From the NCBI RefSeq assembly GCF_024137025.1, contig NZ_JAMYJR010000003.1, positions 248,001-312,000 on the forward strand: 64,000 bases of DNA. Reading direction: 5' to 3'. The stretch is from Paractinoplanes aksuensis (GTDB lineage Bacteria > Actinomycetota > Actinomycetes > Mycobacteriales > Micromonosporaceae). Under the pieces are notes generated by a model, which saw nothing but the letters and a program-made list of their open reading frames with translations, searched no databases and was not told the DNA's origin. Positions 52,557 through 64,000 of this stretch are shown here, piece after piece (positions within the stretch are counted from its first letter, which is position 1; every line of letters begins with the position of its first letter). The position numbers and the translations under genes are program-made.

Positions 52557-53573
52557 TCAGGCCAGGCGGTCGTCGTCGGCGGGGGCGGAGGAGGGCTGTT
52601 CGGTCACGTGGACGGGGTAGGGCGGCGGGGTGCCGCCGAACTCGGGGCAGACGGACTGGTGGCTGCACCAGCCGCACAGGCGGCTGCGCTTGGGGAGGAA
52701 CGTTTGCTCCTGCTTGGCCCGTTCGATGGCCTGGGAGAGGGCGACCAGCGTGCGCTCGAAGCGTTCCAGCTCTTCGGCGTCGGGGCTGTAGTCGCAGATC
52801 TCGGTGTCTTTCAGGTAGACCAGGCGCAGCACGCGGGGGACGACGCCGCGGGTGCGCCACAGCACCAGGGCGTAGAACTTCAGCTGGAACAGGGCGCGGC
52901 CCTCGAATGCCTCGCGTGGGGCGCCGCCGGTCTTGTAGTCGACCACGCGCAGGTCGCCGGCGGGGGAGACGTCGAGACGGTCGATGTAGCCGCGGATCAG
53001 CAGCTCGTCGTCGACCAGGGTGGACACCAGGGTCTCGCGCTCGGCCGGTTCGAGGCGGCGCGGGTCTTCGAGCGCGAAGTAGCCGGGCAGCAGGGCCTGG
53101 GCGCTCGCGAGGAAGGCGGCCAGCCGGGCCTGCTCGCCCGCCGAAGGGTCGACACCGCCGGTCGCGTCGGCCTCAGCGTCGGCCGCCGCGGGATCGACGA
53201 TGACGGTGCCGGCACTGATCGCATGGCCGGCGGCGTCGAGCAGGGCCGGGGGCTCGGGGGCGCCGGTGGCGGCGGCGAAGATCTCGGCCAGCTCGGGCTC
53301 GTCGGTCAGCAGGCGCTGCCAGGACGGGGCGACCAGGGCGGCCGCGGCCTCGGGCGTGCGGTCGGCCGCGGGCAGGTCGAACAGGGCCTCGAGCACCGCG
53401 TGGACCAGCGTGCCGCGCACCTGGTCGGCGGTGGGCTGCTCGGGGAGGCGGTCGATCGTGCGGAAGCGGAACAGCAGCGGGCAGGTCTTGAAGTCGGCCG
53501 CGCGCGACGGTGACAGCGAGGGCCCCGTGTGGGGGGCCGGGGAGTCAGCGGGGGAGACCGTCGGTGCCGTCAT
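52557..53573 (-). CDS. RecB-family PD-(D/E)XK exonuclease
   Basis: A 338-residue nuclease. The core shows the early Fe-S Cys (KTCPLLFRF), the catalytic acids in IRGYIDRLD and the DYK motif LRVVDYKTGGAP, and the C-terminal Cys cluster LCGWCSHQSVCPEF that completes the four-cysteine iron-sulfur staple seen in AddB/RecB-type and Cas4-like proteins. Start at the ATG at 53573. It probably processes DNA ends; no helicase partner is adjacent. Divergent from the site-2 protease. Confidence 0.87.
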   Translation of the reverse strand: MTAPTVSPADSPAPHTGPSLSPSRAADFKTCPLLFRFRTIDRLPEQPTADQVRGTLVHAVLEALFDLPAADRTPEAAAALVAPSWQRLLTDEPELAEIFAAATGAPEPPALLDAAGHAISAGTVIVDPAAADAEADATGGVDPSAGEQARLAAFLASAQALLPGYFALEDPRRLEPAERETLVSTLVDDELLIRGYIDRLDVSPAGDLRVVDYKTGGAPREAFEGRALFQLKFYALVLWRTRGVVPRVLRLVYLKDTEICDYSPDAEELERFERTLVALSQAIERAKQEQTFLPKRSRLCGWCSHQSVCPEFGGTPPPYPVHVTEQPSSAPADDDRLA

Positions 53574-53648
53574 ATCGGAAAGGCTAGGGCAGGGGTACGA
53601 CAAAACGCGCTCCGGGACTTCCCAGTTCGACTCCGTAGCATCGACGGC

Positions 53649-55801
<2,153 letters not shown>

Positions 55802-55885
55802 CGCCTCCTGGCTCGTGGATGTGACGGGGCGCTCAAAGTTCGGGTAGCTTCCAGTTCGGCAGTGGCACGGCTCGGGGAGGATCGG

Positions 55886-56485
55886 GTGGGCGCGATGAGT
55901 TCTCCGCCGTTCGGCGGCAGCAACGAGATGCCGGCAGTCTTCCCCGACTGGTCGCCCTACCAGGATCTCGACTCCGCGGCCCGGGCCTACCTGCGCGACC
56001 CCGAGGTCGCCCTGGACGCGCTGTTCGGCGTGCTGCGCGGCGCCTCCGTGCTGTGCTTCACGCTCGAGCGCTTCGTCAACGAGGTCAACGGCGTCTGGCA
56101 AGAGGTCGTCATCTGCGACGGCAGTCGTCTCGTGCTGTGGCACGGGGAGGATGTGGCGCCCGGTGACGGCCCGGTCGGCTCGATGACCTCGTCGTTGCGG
56201 GTGGTGCCGCTGTCCACGGTCACCGAGGTCGGCTGCCGGCGGCGGCTGACCCGCACCAGCAACGGCCAGGCGCGGGTCGACAGCATCGACGTCTACCTGC
56301 TGCTGAGCTCCGTCGACGACGCCGTCCCGCCGCCCGGCATGGACGAGGGGGAGTCGCGCGCGACCATCCGCCACGACGCCCTGCGCTTCGGCAAGACGCT
56401 CGACGACGGGGGTCCGGGACAGATCGCGCGGCTCGAGGAGTTCTCGCGCGTGGTGGCTTCTCTGGTGGGGCGTCCCACTTTGTAG
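55886..56485 (+). CDS. Conserved protein upstream of arc
   Basis: A 199-residue protein from the GTG at 55886, which has GGAGG 5 nt upstream (an earlier GTG at 55862 is also in frame). It contains a mixed fold (PVSFDWSPYQDL-like region, LFGVLRGASVLCFTLERFVN, VWQEVVICDGSRLVLWHGED). I recall similar genes between trmI and arc in other actinobacteria; no function known. It is separated from arc by a terminator and a promoter-sized gap. Confidence 0.72.
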   Translation: MGAMSSPPFGGSNEMPAVFPDWSPYQDLDSAARAYLRDPEVALDALFGVLRGASVLCFTLERFVNEVNGVWQEVVICDGSRLVLWHGEDVAPGDGPVGSMTSSLRVVPLSTVTEVGCRRRLTRTSNGQARVDSIDVYLLLSSVDDAVPPPGMDEGESRATIRHDALRFGKTLDDGGPGQIARLEEFSRVVASLVGRPTL

Positions 56486-56492
56486 CCCGCGA

Positions 56493-56519
56493 CACAGGTT
56501 TCGTGCCTGTGACTTTTTT
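56493..56519 (+). terminator. Terminator before arc
   Basis: Stem CACAGG/CCTGTG (56493-56498 and 56506-56511) followed by six T's at 56514-56519. Confidence 0.75.
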
Positions 56520-56825
56520 CTGGAGTTTCCGGCCCCGGCATCGAGGCTTGTCACCTTTCGGGGGAACGGCTTCCGCGTACGCCGGAAAGCCCCCGCCAGG
56601 CGGTCCGTGCGGGGCGCAAACGTGCTGGCCTGGGCGTTGACGGTCCCCGATCGGCCCCGCCGCCCGAGGGGAAGCCGCCGACCGTACCGGAACCCACCGA
56701 CAAACTCCTTGCGCACACCGGCCGAATGGATCAAGACTCGGTGACGAGGGTGTTGCATGGGTCGAAATCCGGCCCGCAGCGGCTAGTGTTATCCCAAGAC
56801 GTTCGAGCCCCCGGGGAGGTGGGAC
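56520..56825. other. Promoter region of arc
   Basis: About 306 bases without a gene. It ends with a good ribosome site (GGGGAGGTGGGAC) before the arc GTG. The strand-opposite long frames are shadows of arc and its neighbours. I did not identify a convincing -35/-10 pair. Confidence 0.5.
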
Positions 56826-58607
56826 GTGGCACGCAGCGACGAGGCGGACAACCGCGCCGCACGTTGGGAAAAAGAGGCCAACGATCTCTCCAGCCAGGTC
56901 GCGTTCCTTCAGGAGGAACTCGCCCTCGTTAGGCGGAAGTTGACCGAGAGCCCACGACACGTCCGGCAGCTCGAGGAACGGCTCGCGGCAACGCAGGCGC
57001 AGCTGGCCCGACTGACCGAGAACAACGACCGGCTCGTGGCGACCTTGAAGGAAGCCCGGGCCCAGATCGTCACTCTCAAGGAAGAGATTGACCGGCTCGC
57101 CCAGCCGCCCAGCGGCTACGGCGTATTCCTGTCCGCACATGAGGACGGCACCGTCGATGTCTTCACCGGCGGTCGCAAGCTCCGCGTGGCGGTCTCCCCG
57201 TCCCTCGAGGTCGAGGAGCTCCAGCGCGGGCAGGAGGTGCTGCTCAACGACGCCCTGAACGTGGTCGACGCGTTCGGGTTCGAGCGCACCGGCGAGGTCG
57301 TCACGCTCAAGGAGGTCCTGGCGGGCCCCGACGGCGAACGCGGCGACCGGGCCCTGGTCGTCTCGCACGCCGACGAGGAGCGGATCGTCTCGCTGGCGGA
57401 CTCGCTCGAGATCAGCAAGCTGCGCGCCGGCGACTCGCTCATGATCGAGCCGCGGTCCGCGTACGCCTACGAGCGCATCCCCAAGAGTGAGGTCGAGGAG
57501 CTCGTTCTCGAGGAGGTGCCCGATGTCGACTACACCGACATCGGTGGCCTGCACTCGCAGATCGAGCAGATCCGCGACGCGGTCGAGCTGCCGTTCCTGC
57601 ACGCCGACCTGTTCCGGGAGCACCAGCTGCGCCCGCCGAAGGGCATCCTGCTCTACGGCCCGCCCGGCTGTGGCAAGACCCTGATCGCCAAGGCGGTCGC
57701 CAACTCGCTGGCGAAGAAGATCGCCGAGCGGCGCGGGGAAGAGAAGCACACCAGCTACTTCCTCAACATCAAGGGCCCGGAACTGCTCAACAAGTACGTG
57801 GGTGAGACCGAGCGGCACATCCGCCTGGTCTTCCAGCGGGCTCGTGAGAAGGCCGGCGAGGGCACCCCGGTGATCGTGTTCTTCGACGAGATGGACTCGA
57901 TCTTCCGCACCCGTGGCTCCGGTGTCTCCAGCGACGTCGAGAACACCATCGTTCCCCAGCTCCTCAGCGAGATCGACGGCGTCGAGGGCCTGGAGAACGT
58001 GATCGTGATCGGCGCCTCCAACCGGGAAGACATGATCGACCCGGCGATCCTGCGTCCCGGCCGGCTCGACGTGAAGATCAAGATCGAGCGTCCGGACGCC
58101 GAGGCCGCGAAGGACATCTTCGGCAAGTACATCCTGTCCGACCTGCCGCTGAGCACCGACGACCTCAACGAGCACGGCAACGACCGTGACGTGACGGTCG
58201 CCGCCATGATCGAAGCGGTAGTGCTCCGGATGTACACCGAGACCGAGGAGAACCGCTTCCTCGAGGTCACCTACGCCAACGGTGACAAGGAAGTCCTGTA
58301 CTTCAAGGACTTCAACTCGGGCGCGATGATCCAGAACATCGTCGACCGCGGCAAGAAGATGGCCATCAAGGAGTTCCTGACCTCCGGCAAGAAGGGGCTG
58401 CGCCTGCAGCACCTGCTCGACAGCTGCGTCGACGAGTTCCGCGAGAACGAGGACCTCCCCAACACCACCAACCCGGACGACTGGGCCCGCATCTCCGGCA
58501 AGAAGGGCGAGCGGATCGTCTACATCCGCACGCTCGTCTCCGGCGGCAAGGGCGCCGAGGCCGGCCGCTCCATCGAGACGGCCAGCAACACCGGTCAGTA
58601 CCTGTAG
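56826..58607 (+). CDS. arc: Proteasome-activating ATPase ARC (Mpa)
   Basis: A 593-residue hexameric AAA+ ATPase that unfolds pupylated proteins for the 20S proteasome. N-terminal coiled coil (about 1-95) binds Pup; two OB domains follow; the AAA domain has Walker A GPPGCGKT at 278-285 and Walker [13 protein letters not shown]. The C-terminal GQYL fits the gate-opening HbYX-like tail. GTG start behind GGAGG. The gene is followed by a very strong terminator, so it is its own transcription unit beside dop-pup-prcBA. Confidence 0.95.
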   Translation: MARSDEADNRAARWEKEANDLSSQVAFLQEELALVRRKLTESPRHVRQLEERLAATQAQLARLTENNDRLVATLKEARAQIVTLKEEIDRLAQPPSGYGVFLSAHEDGTVDVFTGGRKLRVAVSPSLEVEELQRGQEVLLNDALNVVDAFGFERTGEVVTLKEVLAGPDGERGDRALVVSHADEERIVSLADSLEISKLRAGDSLMIEPRSAYAYERIPKSEVEELVLEEVPDVDYTDIGGLHSQIEQIRDAVELPFLHADLFREHQLRPPKGILLYGPPGCGKTLIAKAVANSLAKKIAERRGEEKHTSYFLNIKGPELLNKYVGETERHIRLVFQRAREKAGEGTPVIVFFDEMDSIFRTRGSGVSSDVENTIVPQLLSEIDGVEGLENVIVIGASNREDMIDPAILRPGRLDVKIKIERPDAEAAKDIFGKYILSDLPLSTDDLNEHGNDRDVTVAAMIEAVVLRMYTETEENRFLEVTYANGDKEVLYFKDFNSGAMIQNIVDRGKKMAIKEFLTSGKKGLRLQHLLDSCVDEFRENEDLPNTTNPDDWARISGKKGERIVYIRTLVSGGKGAEAGRSIETASNTGQYL

Positions 58608-58620
58608 CAGTCGTTTCGAG

Positions 58621-58657
58621 ACGCGGGCCGGGGGTTTCCCCCGGCCCGCGTTCTCGT
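58621..58657 (+). terminator. Strong terminator after arc
   Basis: A perfect 14-bp stem with TTT loop (58621-58634 / 58638-58651) followed by TCTCGTT. It overlaps nothing and cleanly ends arc. Confidence 0.9.
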
Positions 58658-58667
58658 TGCACTGCGC

Positions 58668-59882
58668 ATGAGACGCCTGGACTGGCTCGATGCTCTGCGG
58701 GGCCTGGCCGCGATCACGGTCGTGCTGTTCCACCTGAGCCCGCAGGTGCTCGGCAACGAGGCGCACCTGGCCGTCATGCGCCACATCGACCTGGGCAAGT
58801 ACGCGGTGCTGCTGTTCTTCGTGGTCAGCGGCTACGTCATCCCGATGTCGCTGGAACGGCACGGCTCGCTGCGGCGCTTCTGGATCGGCCGGCTCTGCCG
58901 TATCTATCCGGCCTACCTGGTCACCATCGGTCTGTTCGCGCTGCTCGCCACGGCCGGACTGCTGCACTGGCAGGCGTCGCTGCGGGCTGAGACCACGGCC
59001 GGGGTGCTCGCGCACGTCACGATGCTGCCCGACCTGGTTGGGGTGCGCGGCGTGGTCCGGGTGTTCTGGACCTTGTCGTACGAGATGGTGTTCTACCTGG
59101 TGGTGGCCGGGCTGTTCGCGGTGCGGGCGCATCGGCACAGCGCCTGGTACGCGGCCGGGCTCGGGCTCGCCGCGGGGCTGCCGCTGCCGGACTCGTTGTT
59201 CGGGAACTCCTGGCCGGACCGTCGCGTTCTGGCCGCCGTGCTGGTGCTGCTGGTGGGGTTGACCTTGATCTTGCAGGTCAAGGGGCTCATGGTGGGGGCC
59301 ATCGGCATCGGGTTCGTGCTGCTGCCGGCGCTGAACGGGCACCCGAGCGCGGCCAGCACCGTCAAGTCGTCGGGCCAAGGGCTGCTGTTCCTCGCCGTCA
59401 TGTTCGCCGGCACGGTCGTCTACCGGTGGCAACACCGGCAGATCGGGCGGGTCCCCGCATTCGTGGCGCTGGCCGTCGTCTCCAGTGCACTCATCGCCGA
59501 TCAAGGGGCCAACACCGCCCTCGCCGTGATCGGCACATTCGTTCTGGCATACATTTTTCGCAAGCACGCGGCACCCCAGGGGCTCACCTGGCTGGGCCGG
59601 ATCAGTTACTCGCTGTACCTGCTGCACGTCGTGGTCCTGTTCCTGATCCCGCGCCTCGTCCCGGATCTCGGGACGCAGACGCTGCCGATCAGGGTCGCGG
59701 CCGGGGTGGCGTACGTGATCGTCGTTCTCATGCTGGCCGCGATTTCCTACCGCATGGTGGAACAACCGGGACTGGCGCTCGGACGGCGCCTGACCTCGAA
59801 GATCGACCCCCCTCGCTGCTTCCGCACCGAGCGTGCCGCGCCGGGCACCGGGCGGGGCGATATCACGCCTCGGAGCGTCTAG
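58668..59882 (+). CDS. Acyltransferase 3 family membrane protein
   Basis: A 404-residue integral membrane acyltransferase. The family start is [20 protein letters not shown], with the catalytic His in VVLFHLSPQ and the conserved Arg/His loop around [15 protein letters not shown] and LCRIYPAYL. About ten membrane segments follow. It probably acylates an exported sugar, antibiotic or cell-wall component. It sits between arc and dop but is not a known proteasome gene, so its position may be incidental. Confidence 0.85.
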   Translation: MRRLDWLDALRGLAAITVVLFHLSPQVLGNEAHLAVMRHIDLGKYAVLLFFVVSGYVIPMSLERHGSLRRFWIGRLCRIYPAYLVTIGLFALLATAGLLHWQASLRAETTAGVLAHVTMLPDLVGVRGVVRVFWTLSYEMVFYLVVAGLFAVRAHRHSAWYAAGLGLAAGLPLPDSLFGNSWPDRRVLAAVLVLLVGLTLILQVKGLMVGAIGIGFVLLPALNGHPSAASTVKSSGQGLLFLAVMFAGTVVYRWQHRQIGRVPAFVALAVVSSALIADQGANTALAVIGTFVLAYIFRKHAAPQGLTWLGRISYSLYLLHVVVLFLIPRLVPDLGTQTLPIRVAAGVAYVIVVLMLAAISYRMVEQPGLALGRRLTSKIDPPRCFRTERAAPGTGRGDITPRSV

Positions 59883-59929
59883 GCTCAATACATGAGCAAC
59901 AGGGGCAACGTGGCGGGCGGGATGGTCGC

Positions 59930-61447
59930 ATGAGCGTTCGACGGATTATGGGCACCGAGGTCGAGTACGGCATCAGCGTCCCCGGGCAGCCCGGCGCCAA
60001 CCCGATGGTCACCTCGTCCCAGGTGGTCAACGCGTACGGCGCGCGGCCCGAGCTCAACCGCAACGGCCGCGCCCGGTGGGACTACGAGGAAGAGTCGCCG
60101 CTGCGCGACGCGCGCGGCTTCACCTACTCCGGCGCCGCCTACGACCCGGCCGACGCCCTCGCCGACGAAGACCTCGGCCTGGCCAACGTCATACTGACCA
60201 ACGGCGCCCGCCTCTACGTCGACCACGCCCACCCCGAATACAGCACCCCCGAGTGCACCAACCCGCTCGACATCGTCAAGTGGGACAAGGCCGGCGAGCG
60301 CGTGATGGCTGAGGCCTCCCGGCGTGCGGCCACCATTCCGGGCACCCACCGCATCCAGCTCTACAAGAACAACACCGACAACAAGGGCGCCTCGTACGGG
60401 TCCCACGAGAACTACCTGATGCGGCGGCAGACCCCGTTCGCCGACATCGTCGCCCACCTCACGCCGTTCTTCGTCACCCGGCAGCTCTTCACCGGCGTCG
60501 GGCGCGTCGGGCTCGGCCAGGACGGCAGCGGCGCCGGGTTCCAGATCTCGTCCCGCGCCGACTTCTTCGAGGTCGAGGTCGGGCTCGAGACCACGCTCAA
60601 GCGGCCCATCATCAACACCCGCGACGAGCCGCACGCCGACGCCGACAAATACCGCCGCCTGCACGTCATCATCGGCGACGCCAACCTGTCCGAGATCGCC
60701 ACCTACCTCAAGATGGGCACCACCTCGCTGGTGCTCAACATGATCGAGGAAAAGGTGTTCAGCGGCGACCTCGGCATCGCCGACCCGGTCAGCGAGCTCA
60801 AGGCGGTCAGCCACGACCCCACGCTGAAGCACCTCATGCGGCTGCGCGACGGGCGCAAGCTCACGGCGCTCGACCTGCAATGGGCGTACTACGAGCGGGC
60901 CCGTGAGTTCGTCGAACAGCGCGGCATCGACGACGGCGACGAGCAGACCCTCGACATCCTCGACCGGTGGGAGGACGTGCTCGACAAGCTCGGGCGCGAC
61001 CCCATGGAATGCGCCGACAGCCTCGACTGGGTGGCCAAGCTGCGGCTGCTCGAGGGGTACCGCGAGCGCGAGAACCTCGGGTGGTCGTCGCCCAAGCTCC
61101 AGCTGGTCGACCTGCAGTACGCGGACGTGCGGCCCGAGAAGGGGCTCTACCACCGGCTGGTGGCGCGCGGGTCGATGAAGACGCTGCTCGAGCCGGACGA
61201 CGTGCAGCAGGCGATGAGCGAGCCGCCGGAGGACACGCGGGCCTACTTCCGGGGCCGGTGCCTGGCCCAGTACGCGTCCGAAGTGGTCGCGGCCAGCTGG
61301 GACTCGGTCATCTTCGACGTCGGGCGCGAGTCGCTCGTGCGGGTGCCGATGATGGAGCCCGAGCGGGGGACCAAGAAGCACGTGGGTGCGCTGTTCGACA
61401 AGTGCGAGAGCGCCAAGGATCTGCTCGAAGTCATCACCGCGCGCTGA
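59930..61447 (+). CDS. dop: Pup deamidase/depupylase Dop
   Basis: A 505-residue member of the glutamine-synthetase-like Dop/PafA family. Start [20 protein letters not shown] with ATP-binding residues in GTEVEYGIS; later [16 protein letters not shown] and the catalytic loop near [20 protein letters not shown]. It deamidates the C-terminal Gln of Pup and removes Pup from substrates. Pup here ends in Gln, so Dop is required before ligation. PafA, the ligase, is not in the window. Confidence 0.95.
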   Translation: MSVRRIMGTEVEYGISVPGQPGANPMVTSSQVVNAYGARPELNRNGRARWDYEEESPLRDARGFTYSGAAYDPADALADEDLGLANVILTNGARLYVDHAHPEYSTPECTNPLDIVKWDKAGERVMAEASRRAATIPGTHRIQLYKNNTDNKGASYGSHENYLMRRQTPFADIVAHLTPFFVTRQLFTGVGRVGLGQDGSGAGFQISSRADFFEVEVGLETTLKRPIINTRDEPHADADKYRRLHVIIGDANLSEIATYLKMGTTSLVLNMIEEKVFSGDLGIADPVSELKAVSHDPTLKHLMRLRDGRKLTALDLQWAYYERAREFVEQRGIDDGDEQTLDILDRWEDVLDKLGRDPMECADSLDWVAKLRLLEGYRERENLGWSSPKLQLVDLQYADVRPEKGLYHRLVARGSMKTLLEPDDVQQAMSEPPEDTRAYFRGRCLAQYASEVVAASWDSVIFDVGRESLVRVPMMEPERGTKKHVGALFDKCESAKDLLEVITAR

Positions 61448-61526
61448 GTGGTTTTGTCACAGGCGCGAGGTAGGTTTTTCTCAACCCGCAGCGCAGGCTT
61501 CGGGTTGGCGCAGAAGGGGGACACCG

Positions 61527-61742
61527 ATGGCAACTCGGGACACCGGCGGGCAGTCGCAGTCGGGCAAGGGCCGGCAGGACGAGCAGATCGACGAGACCAC
61601 CACTGAAGCCAACCCTGAGGTAGCCGAGCGGCACGCCGAAATCACCGAGGACGTCGACGACCTCCTCGACGAAATCGACTCCGTTCTCGAGGAGAACGCA
61701 GAGGAATTTGTCCGCGGCTACGTACAAAAAGGGGGTCAGTGA
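61527..61742 (+). CDS. pup: Prokaryotic ubiquitin-like protein Pup
   Basis: A 71-residue, acidic, mostly disordered protein ending in KGGQ; Dop converts the terminal Gln to Glu, after which PafA attaches it to lysines. The C-terminal half (DVDDLLDEIDSVLEENAEEF) is the helix that binds the ARC coiled coil. I start at the ATG at 61527, the conserved MATRDTGG start. It lies between dop and the HNH gene in one transcript. Confidence 0.93.
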   Translation: MATRDTGGQSQSGKGRQDEQIDETTTEANPEVAERHAEITEDVDDLLDEIDSVLEENAEEFVRGYVQKGGQ

Positions 61743-61746
61743 GGAT

Positions 61747-62433
61747 ATGTCCGATTTGCCGGAACGGGGGGTCGGCGTTCGGATGTGTCGGGACTGCGGT
61801 GCGATCAAGCCGCTCACTGAATTCCACGTAAGTCCAAAGCGCAAAGGTGGGCGCGGCAGCTATTGCAAGCCGTGCTTCAACGAGCGCTCGAAGAAGAGCT
61901 ACGCCAAGCGGTTACTTGAGCGTGAAGGCCGTCAGGTCCGGGAGAATGTTCCGGTACCTGACGGCCACCGCCATTGCCCCGACTGCGACTCGGTGAAGCC
62001 GCTCGAAGCGTTCCCGAGGAGTAAAGCGGGGCGAGGTGGCCGCGGTGGGTACTGCAAGCCGTGTCACAACGCCCGTGGGCGGGAGTCGAAGCAGCGGCTC
62101 TATGGTGGCACGCGCGAGTATCACCTCCGCGCCCGTTATGGCATCGGTCAGGTTGAGTTCGACGACCTGTTGTGGCGGCAGGGCAATGTGTGTGCGATCT
62201 GCCGCGCGCCTGACCCTCAACACGTCGATCACGATCATCGCACCGGCGCTGTGCGCGGGATATTGTGCTTCAACTGCAACGGCGGCCTGGGACAGTTCCG
62301 GGACAACCAGCACTACCTGGCCGGCGCGATCGAGTATTTGAAGGGGACCACGTGGCAAAGGACTTTGATCCATCCGGGCGTGTACCGGATTACTACGTCA
62401 ATGCGGGAACGTCCTCCTTCACGCAGTTCCTGA
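61747..62433 (+). CDS. HNH endonuclease (endonuclease VII-type) between pup and prcB
   Basis: A 228-residue protein with repeated zinc knuckles: CRDCG/CKPC, CPDCD/CKPC, then CAIC before the HNH core [20 protein letters not shown]. This is the recombination endonuclease VII fold, a nuclease that cuts branched DNA. Such genes are a recurrent but unexplained neighbour of actinobacterial pup-prcBA loci. Here its last 82 nt overlap the start of prcB in another frame, so its C-terminus and prcB translation are linked. Confidence 0.87.
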   Translation: MSDLPERGVGVRMCRDCGAIKPLTEFHVSPKRKGGRGSYCKPCFNERSKKSYAKRLLEREGRQVRENVPVPDGHRHCPDCDSVKPLEAFPRSKAGRGGRGGYCKPCHNARGRESKQRLYGGTREYHLRARYGIGQVEFDDLLWRQGNVCAICRAPDPQHVDHDHRTGAVRGILCFNCNGGLGQFRDNQHYLAGAIEYLKGTTWQRTLIHPGVYRITTSMRERPPSRSS

Positions 62434-63191
62434 CACACGCTTCGCCCGAGCTGCTGCCGGGCCGTCGCCCGCTGCCGCCCGGTCTGTCGGCCGACATCGC
62501 GCCGCACGGCACGACGATCGTGGCGATCGCCACCGCCGAGGGCGTGGTTATGGGTGGCGACCGGCGCGCGACGATGGGCAACCTGATCGCCAGCCGGGAC
62601 ATCGAGAAGGTGCACCCGGCCGACTCGTACTCGCTGATCGGCATCGCCGGGACGGCGGGTATCGGCATCGAGCTGATGCGGCTGTTCCAGGTCGAGCTGG
62701 AGCACTACGAGAAGATCGAGGGCACGATGCTCTCGACCGACGGCAAGGCCAACCGGCTGGCCGGCATGGTGCGCGGCAACCTGGGCGCGGCCATGCAGGG
62801 CCTGGCCGTGGTGCCGCTGTTCGCGGGGTACGACCTGTCGCCGGCCGATCCGGCCAAGGTGGGGCGCATCTTCAGCTTCGACGTGGCGGGTGGCCTCTAT
62901 GAGGAGACCGGCTACGACGCGATCGGTTCGGGTTCGCTGTTCGCGAAGTCGGCCCTGAAGAAGAAGTACCGTGCCGGTCTGAGCACCGACGACGCGGTCC
63001 GGCTGGCGGTCGAGGCGCTGTACGACGCGGCCGACGACGACACCGCGACCGGTGGGCCCGACCTGACCCGCAAGATCTTCCCGGTGGTCATGTCGGCGAC
63101 GGCGAACGGCACGCACCGGCTGACCGAGGCCGAGATCATCGCGGTGGCCGAGCAGGTCGTGGCCGGGCGCATGGAGAATCCGGGCGGCTGA
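62352..63191 (+). CDS. prcB: 20S proteasome beta subunit PrcB
   Basis: A 279-residue precursor. The catalytic Thr is T54, released after the propeptide by cleavage at [10 protein letters not shown]; Lys/Asp of the active site lie in [12 protein letters not shown] start with AAGGGG 5 nt upstream, inside the HNH gene. The 53-residue propeptide is typical and guides assembly of the 28-subunit core. Confidence 0.94.
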   Translation: MAKDFDPSGRVPDYYVNAGTSSFTQFLTHASPELLPGRRPLPPGLSADIAPHGTTIVAIATAEGVVMGGDRRATMGNLIASRDIEKVHPADSYSLIGIAGTAGIGIELMRLFQVELEHYEKIEGTMLSTDGKANRLAGMVRGNLGAAMQGLAVVPLFAGYDLSPADPAKVGRIFSFDVAGGLYEETGYDAIGSGSLFAKSALKKKYRAGLSTDDAVRLAVEALYDAADDDTATGGPDLTRKIFPVVMSATANGTHRLTEAEIIAVAEQVVAGRMENPGG

Positions 63192-63245
63192 GTCCGGTTG
63201 TTGGTAGCAGCCGAATTCACCAGGGACGAGAGGGAGTAGCCACCC

Positions 63246-64000
63246 GTGGCCATGCAGTTCTACGCATCACCCGAGCAGGTCCAGCGTGACCGTTCGGAGT
63301 ACGCCCGTAAGGGCATCGCCCGCGGCCGTTCCGCCGTGGTGCTGACGTATGAGGGCGGCATCCTGCTGGTCGCCGAGAACATCACGACGCTCCGCAAGAT
63401 CAGCGAGATCTACGACAAGATCGGGTTCGCGGCGGTCGGGCGGTACAACGAGTTCGAGTCGCTGCGTCGGGCCGGTATCCGGATGGCCGACGTCAACGGC
63501 TACAGCTACGACCGGCGCGATGTGACCGGGCGGTTCCTGGCCAACGCGTACACGCAGACGCTGGGTGCGATCTTCACCGAGACGCAGAAGCCGTACGAGG
63601 TCGAGATCTGCATCGCCCAGGTCGGTTCCTCGCCGGAGACGGACGAGCTGTACCGCATCACGTACGACGGTTCGGTGATGGACGAGCCGGGGTTCATGGC
63701 GATGGGCGGCCAGGCCGAGGCGATCTCGAGTGTGCTGCGGGAGGGCCACGACCCGGCGGCCGATCTGCCGACGGCGCTGGCGCTGGCCGCGAAGGCGCTG
63801 GGCAGCGTGGGCGGCGAGAACGGGGCGACCCGCAAGCTCGACTCGAAGCAGCTCGAGGTGGCTGTGCTCGACCGGCGGCGCAAGGGCCGCGCGTTCCGGC
63901 GTATCCACGGGCAGCCGCTGATCACGCTGCTCGAGGGCCTGGAGACTGTGGCCGAGAAGGATCTCGGCGACGTGGACGCGGCTCCTCCGCCTCCCGCGGC
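63246..64000 (+). CDS. prcA: 20S proteasome alpha subunit PrcA (3' end outside window)
   Basis: At least 251 residues. Start [20 protein letters not shown] with the gate-forming N-terminus, then [37 protein letters not shown] and [23 protein letters not shown] start behind GAGGGAG. The frame is open to the window end with a Pro/Ala tail beginning. It completes the dop-pup-HNH-prcB-prcA unit. Confidence 0.93.
   Translation, partial: MAMQFYASPEQVQRDRSEYARKGIARGRSAVVLTYEGGILLVAENITTLRKISEIYDKIGFAAVGRYNEFESLRRAGIRMADVNGYSYDRRDVTGRFLANAYTQTLGAIFTETQKPYEVEICIAQVGSSPETDELYRITYDGSVMDEPGFMAMGGQAEAISSVLREGHDPAADLPTALALAAKALGSVGGENGATRKLDSKQLEVAVLDRRRKGRAFRRIHGQPLITLLEGLETVAEKDLGDVDAAPPPPA

Noticed and set aside
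56220-59888. A 1222-codon minus-strand frame across arc and the acyltransferase.
   Set aside because: Antisense shadow; both + strand genes are complete and recognisable.

Overview
The window is about 64 kb of very GC-rich DNA with dense, short-spaced genes, frequent GTG starts and 1-4 nt start/stop overlaps. It carries actinobacterial hallmarks: the Pup-proteasome locus (arc, dop, pup, prcB, prcA), mycothiol ligase mshC, an F420-type oxidoreductase, a deazaflavin-dependent nitroreductase-fold protein and an accessory SecA2. Gene content and style suggest a member of the Micromonosporaceae, perhaps Actinoplanes-like. That placement is inference; no rRNA or tRNA gene was seen. No transposase, phage gene, CRISPR array or origin was recognised, so this reads as ordinary chromosome with scattered accessory islands.

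Layout. 1-4.0 kb: the end of secA2, a stand-alone winged-helix regulator coupled to a degenerate uridine-kinase-like protein, and a DksA/TraR-type zinc-finger protein. 4.1-7.2 kb: aminotransferase class IV and DUF72 genes, then a two-gene unit made of a 61-residue repeat peptide and a JmjC/cupin-type oxygenase. 7.2-11.7 kb: a four-gene operon around an FtsK/SpoIIIE-type ATPase. 11.7-14.3 kb: a repeat-rich gap, an MFS transporter and an NYN-domain gene. 14.8-21.4 kb: a ClpC-like ATPase, a LysR regulator, a hemerythrin-like protein, an M20 peptidase and two small conserved genes. 21.4-24.1 kb: three consecutive genes with frameshifts or an internal deletion (a membrane protein, a NarL-type response regulator and its histidine kinase). 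24.1-29.8 kb: aldo/keto reductase, then the conserved run LLM oxidoreductase, histidine phosphatase, DUF3090, SCO1664-family, mshC. 30-44 kb: an accessory zone rich in regulator/enzyme pairs (GntR, two MarR, AraC), with PAC2, hypoxanthine phosphoribosyltransferase-like, CDP-alcohol phosphatidyltransferase, a methyltransferase remnant and a BLUF photoreceptor. 45-55.8 kb: HAD hydrolase, a MacB/FtsX-type ABC exporter, a ribbon-helix-helix protein, a DUF4097 protein, an orphan response regulator, RecB-type nuclease, site-2 protease and trmI. 55.9-64 kb: the proteasome locus.

How the genes work together. In the last 8 kb, Dop converts the C-terminal Gln of Pup to Glu. Pupylated substrates are unfolded by Arc and fed to the PrcA/PrcB core. 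An HNH (endonuclease VII-type) gene sits between pup and prcB and overlaps prcB by 82 nt. The mshC run makes the Cys-GlcN-Ins intermediate of mycothiol together with conserved genes of unknown role.

The strongest candidate for an undescribed system is the pair at 5.74-7.18 kb: a small Gly/Asp-rich peptide with two near-identical 22-residue repeats, followed 2 nt later by a JmjC-fold oxygenase. It could be a RiPP-like precursor with a dedicated hydroxylase. Second is the FtsK-type operon at 7.2-11.7 kb, whose first gene encodes an 86-residue helical-hairpin protein of ESX-substrate size.
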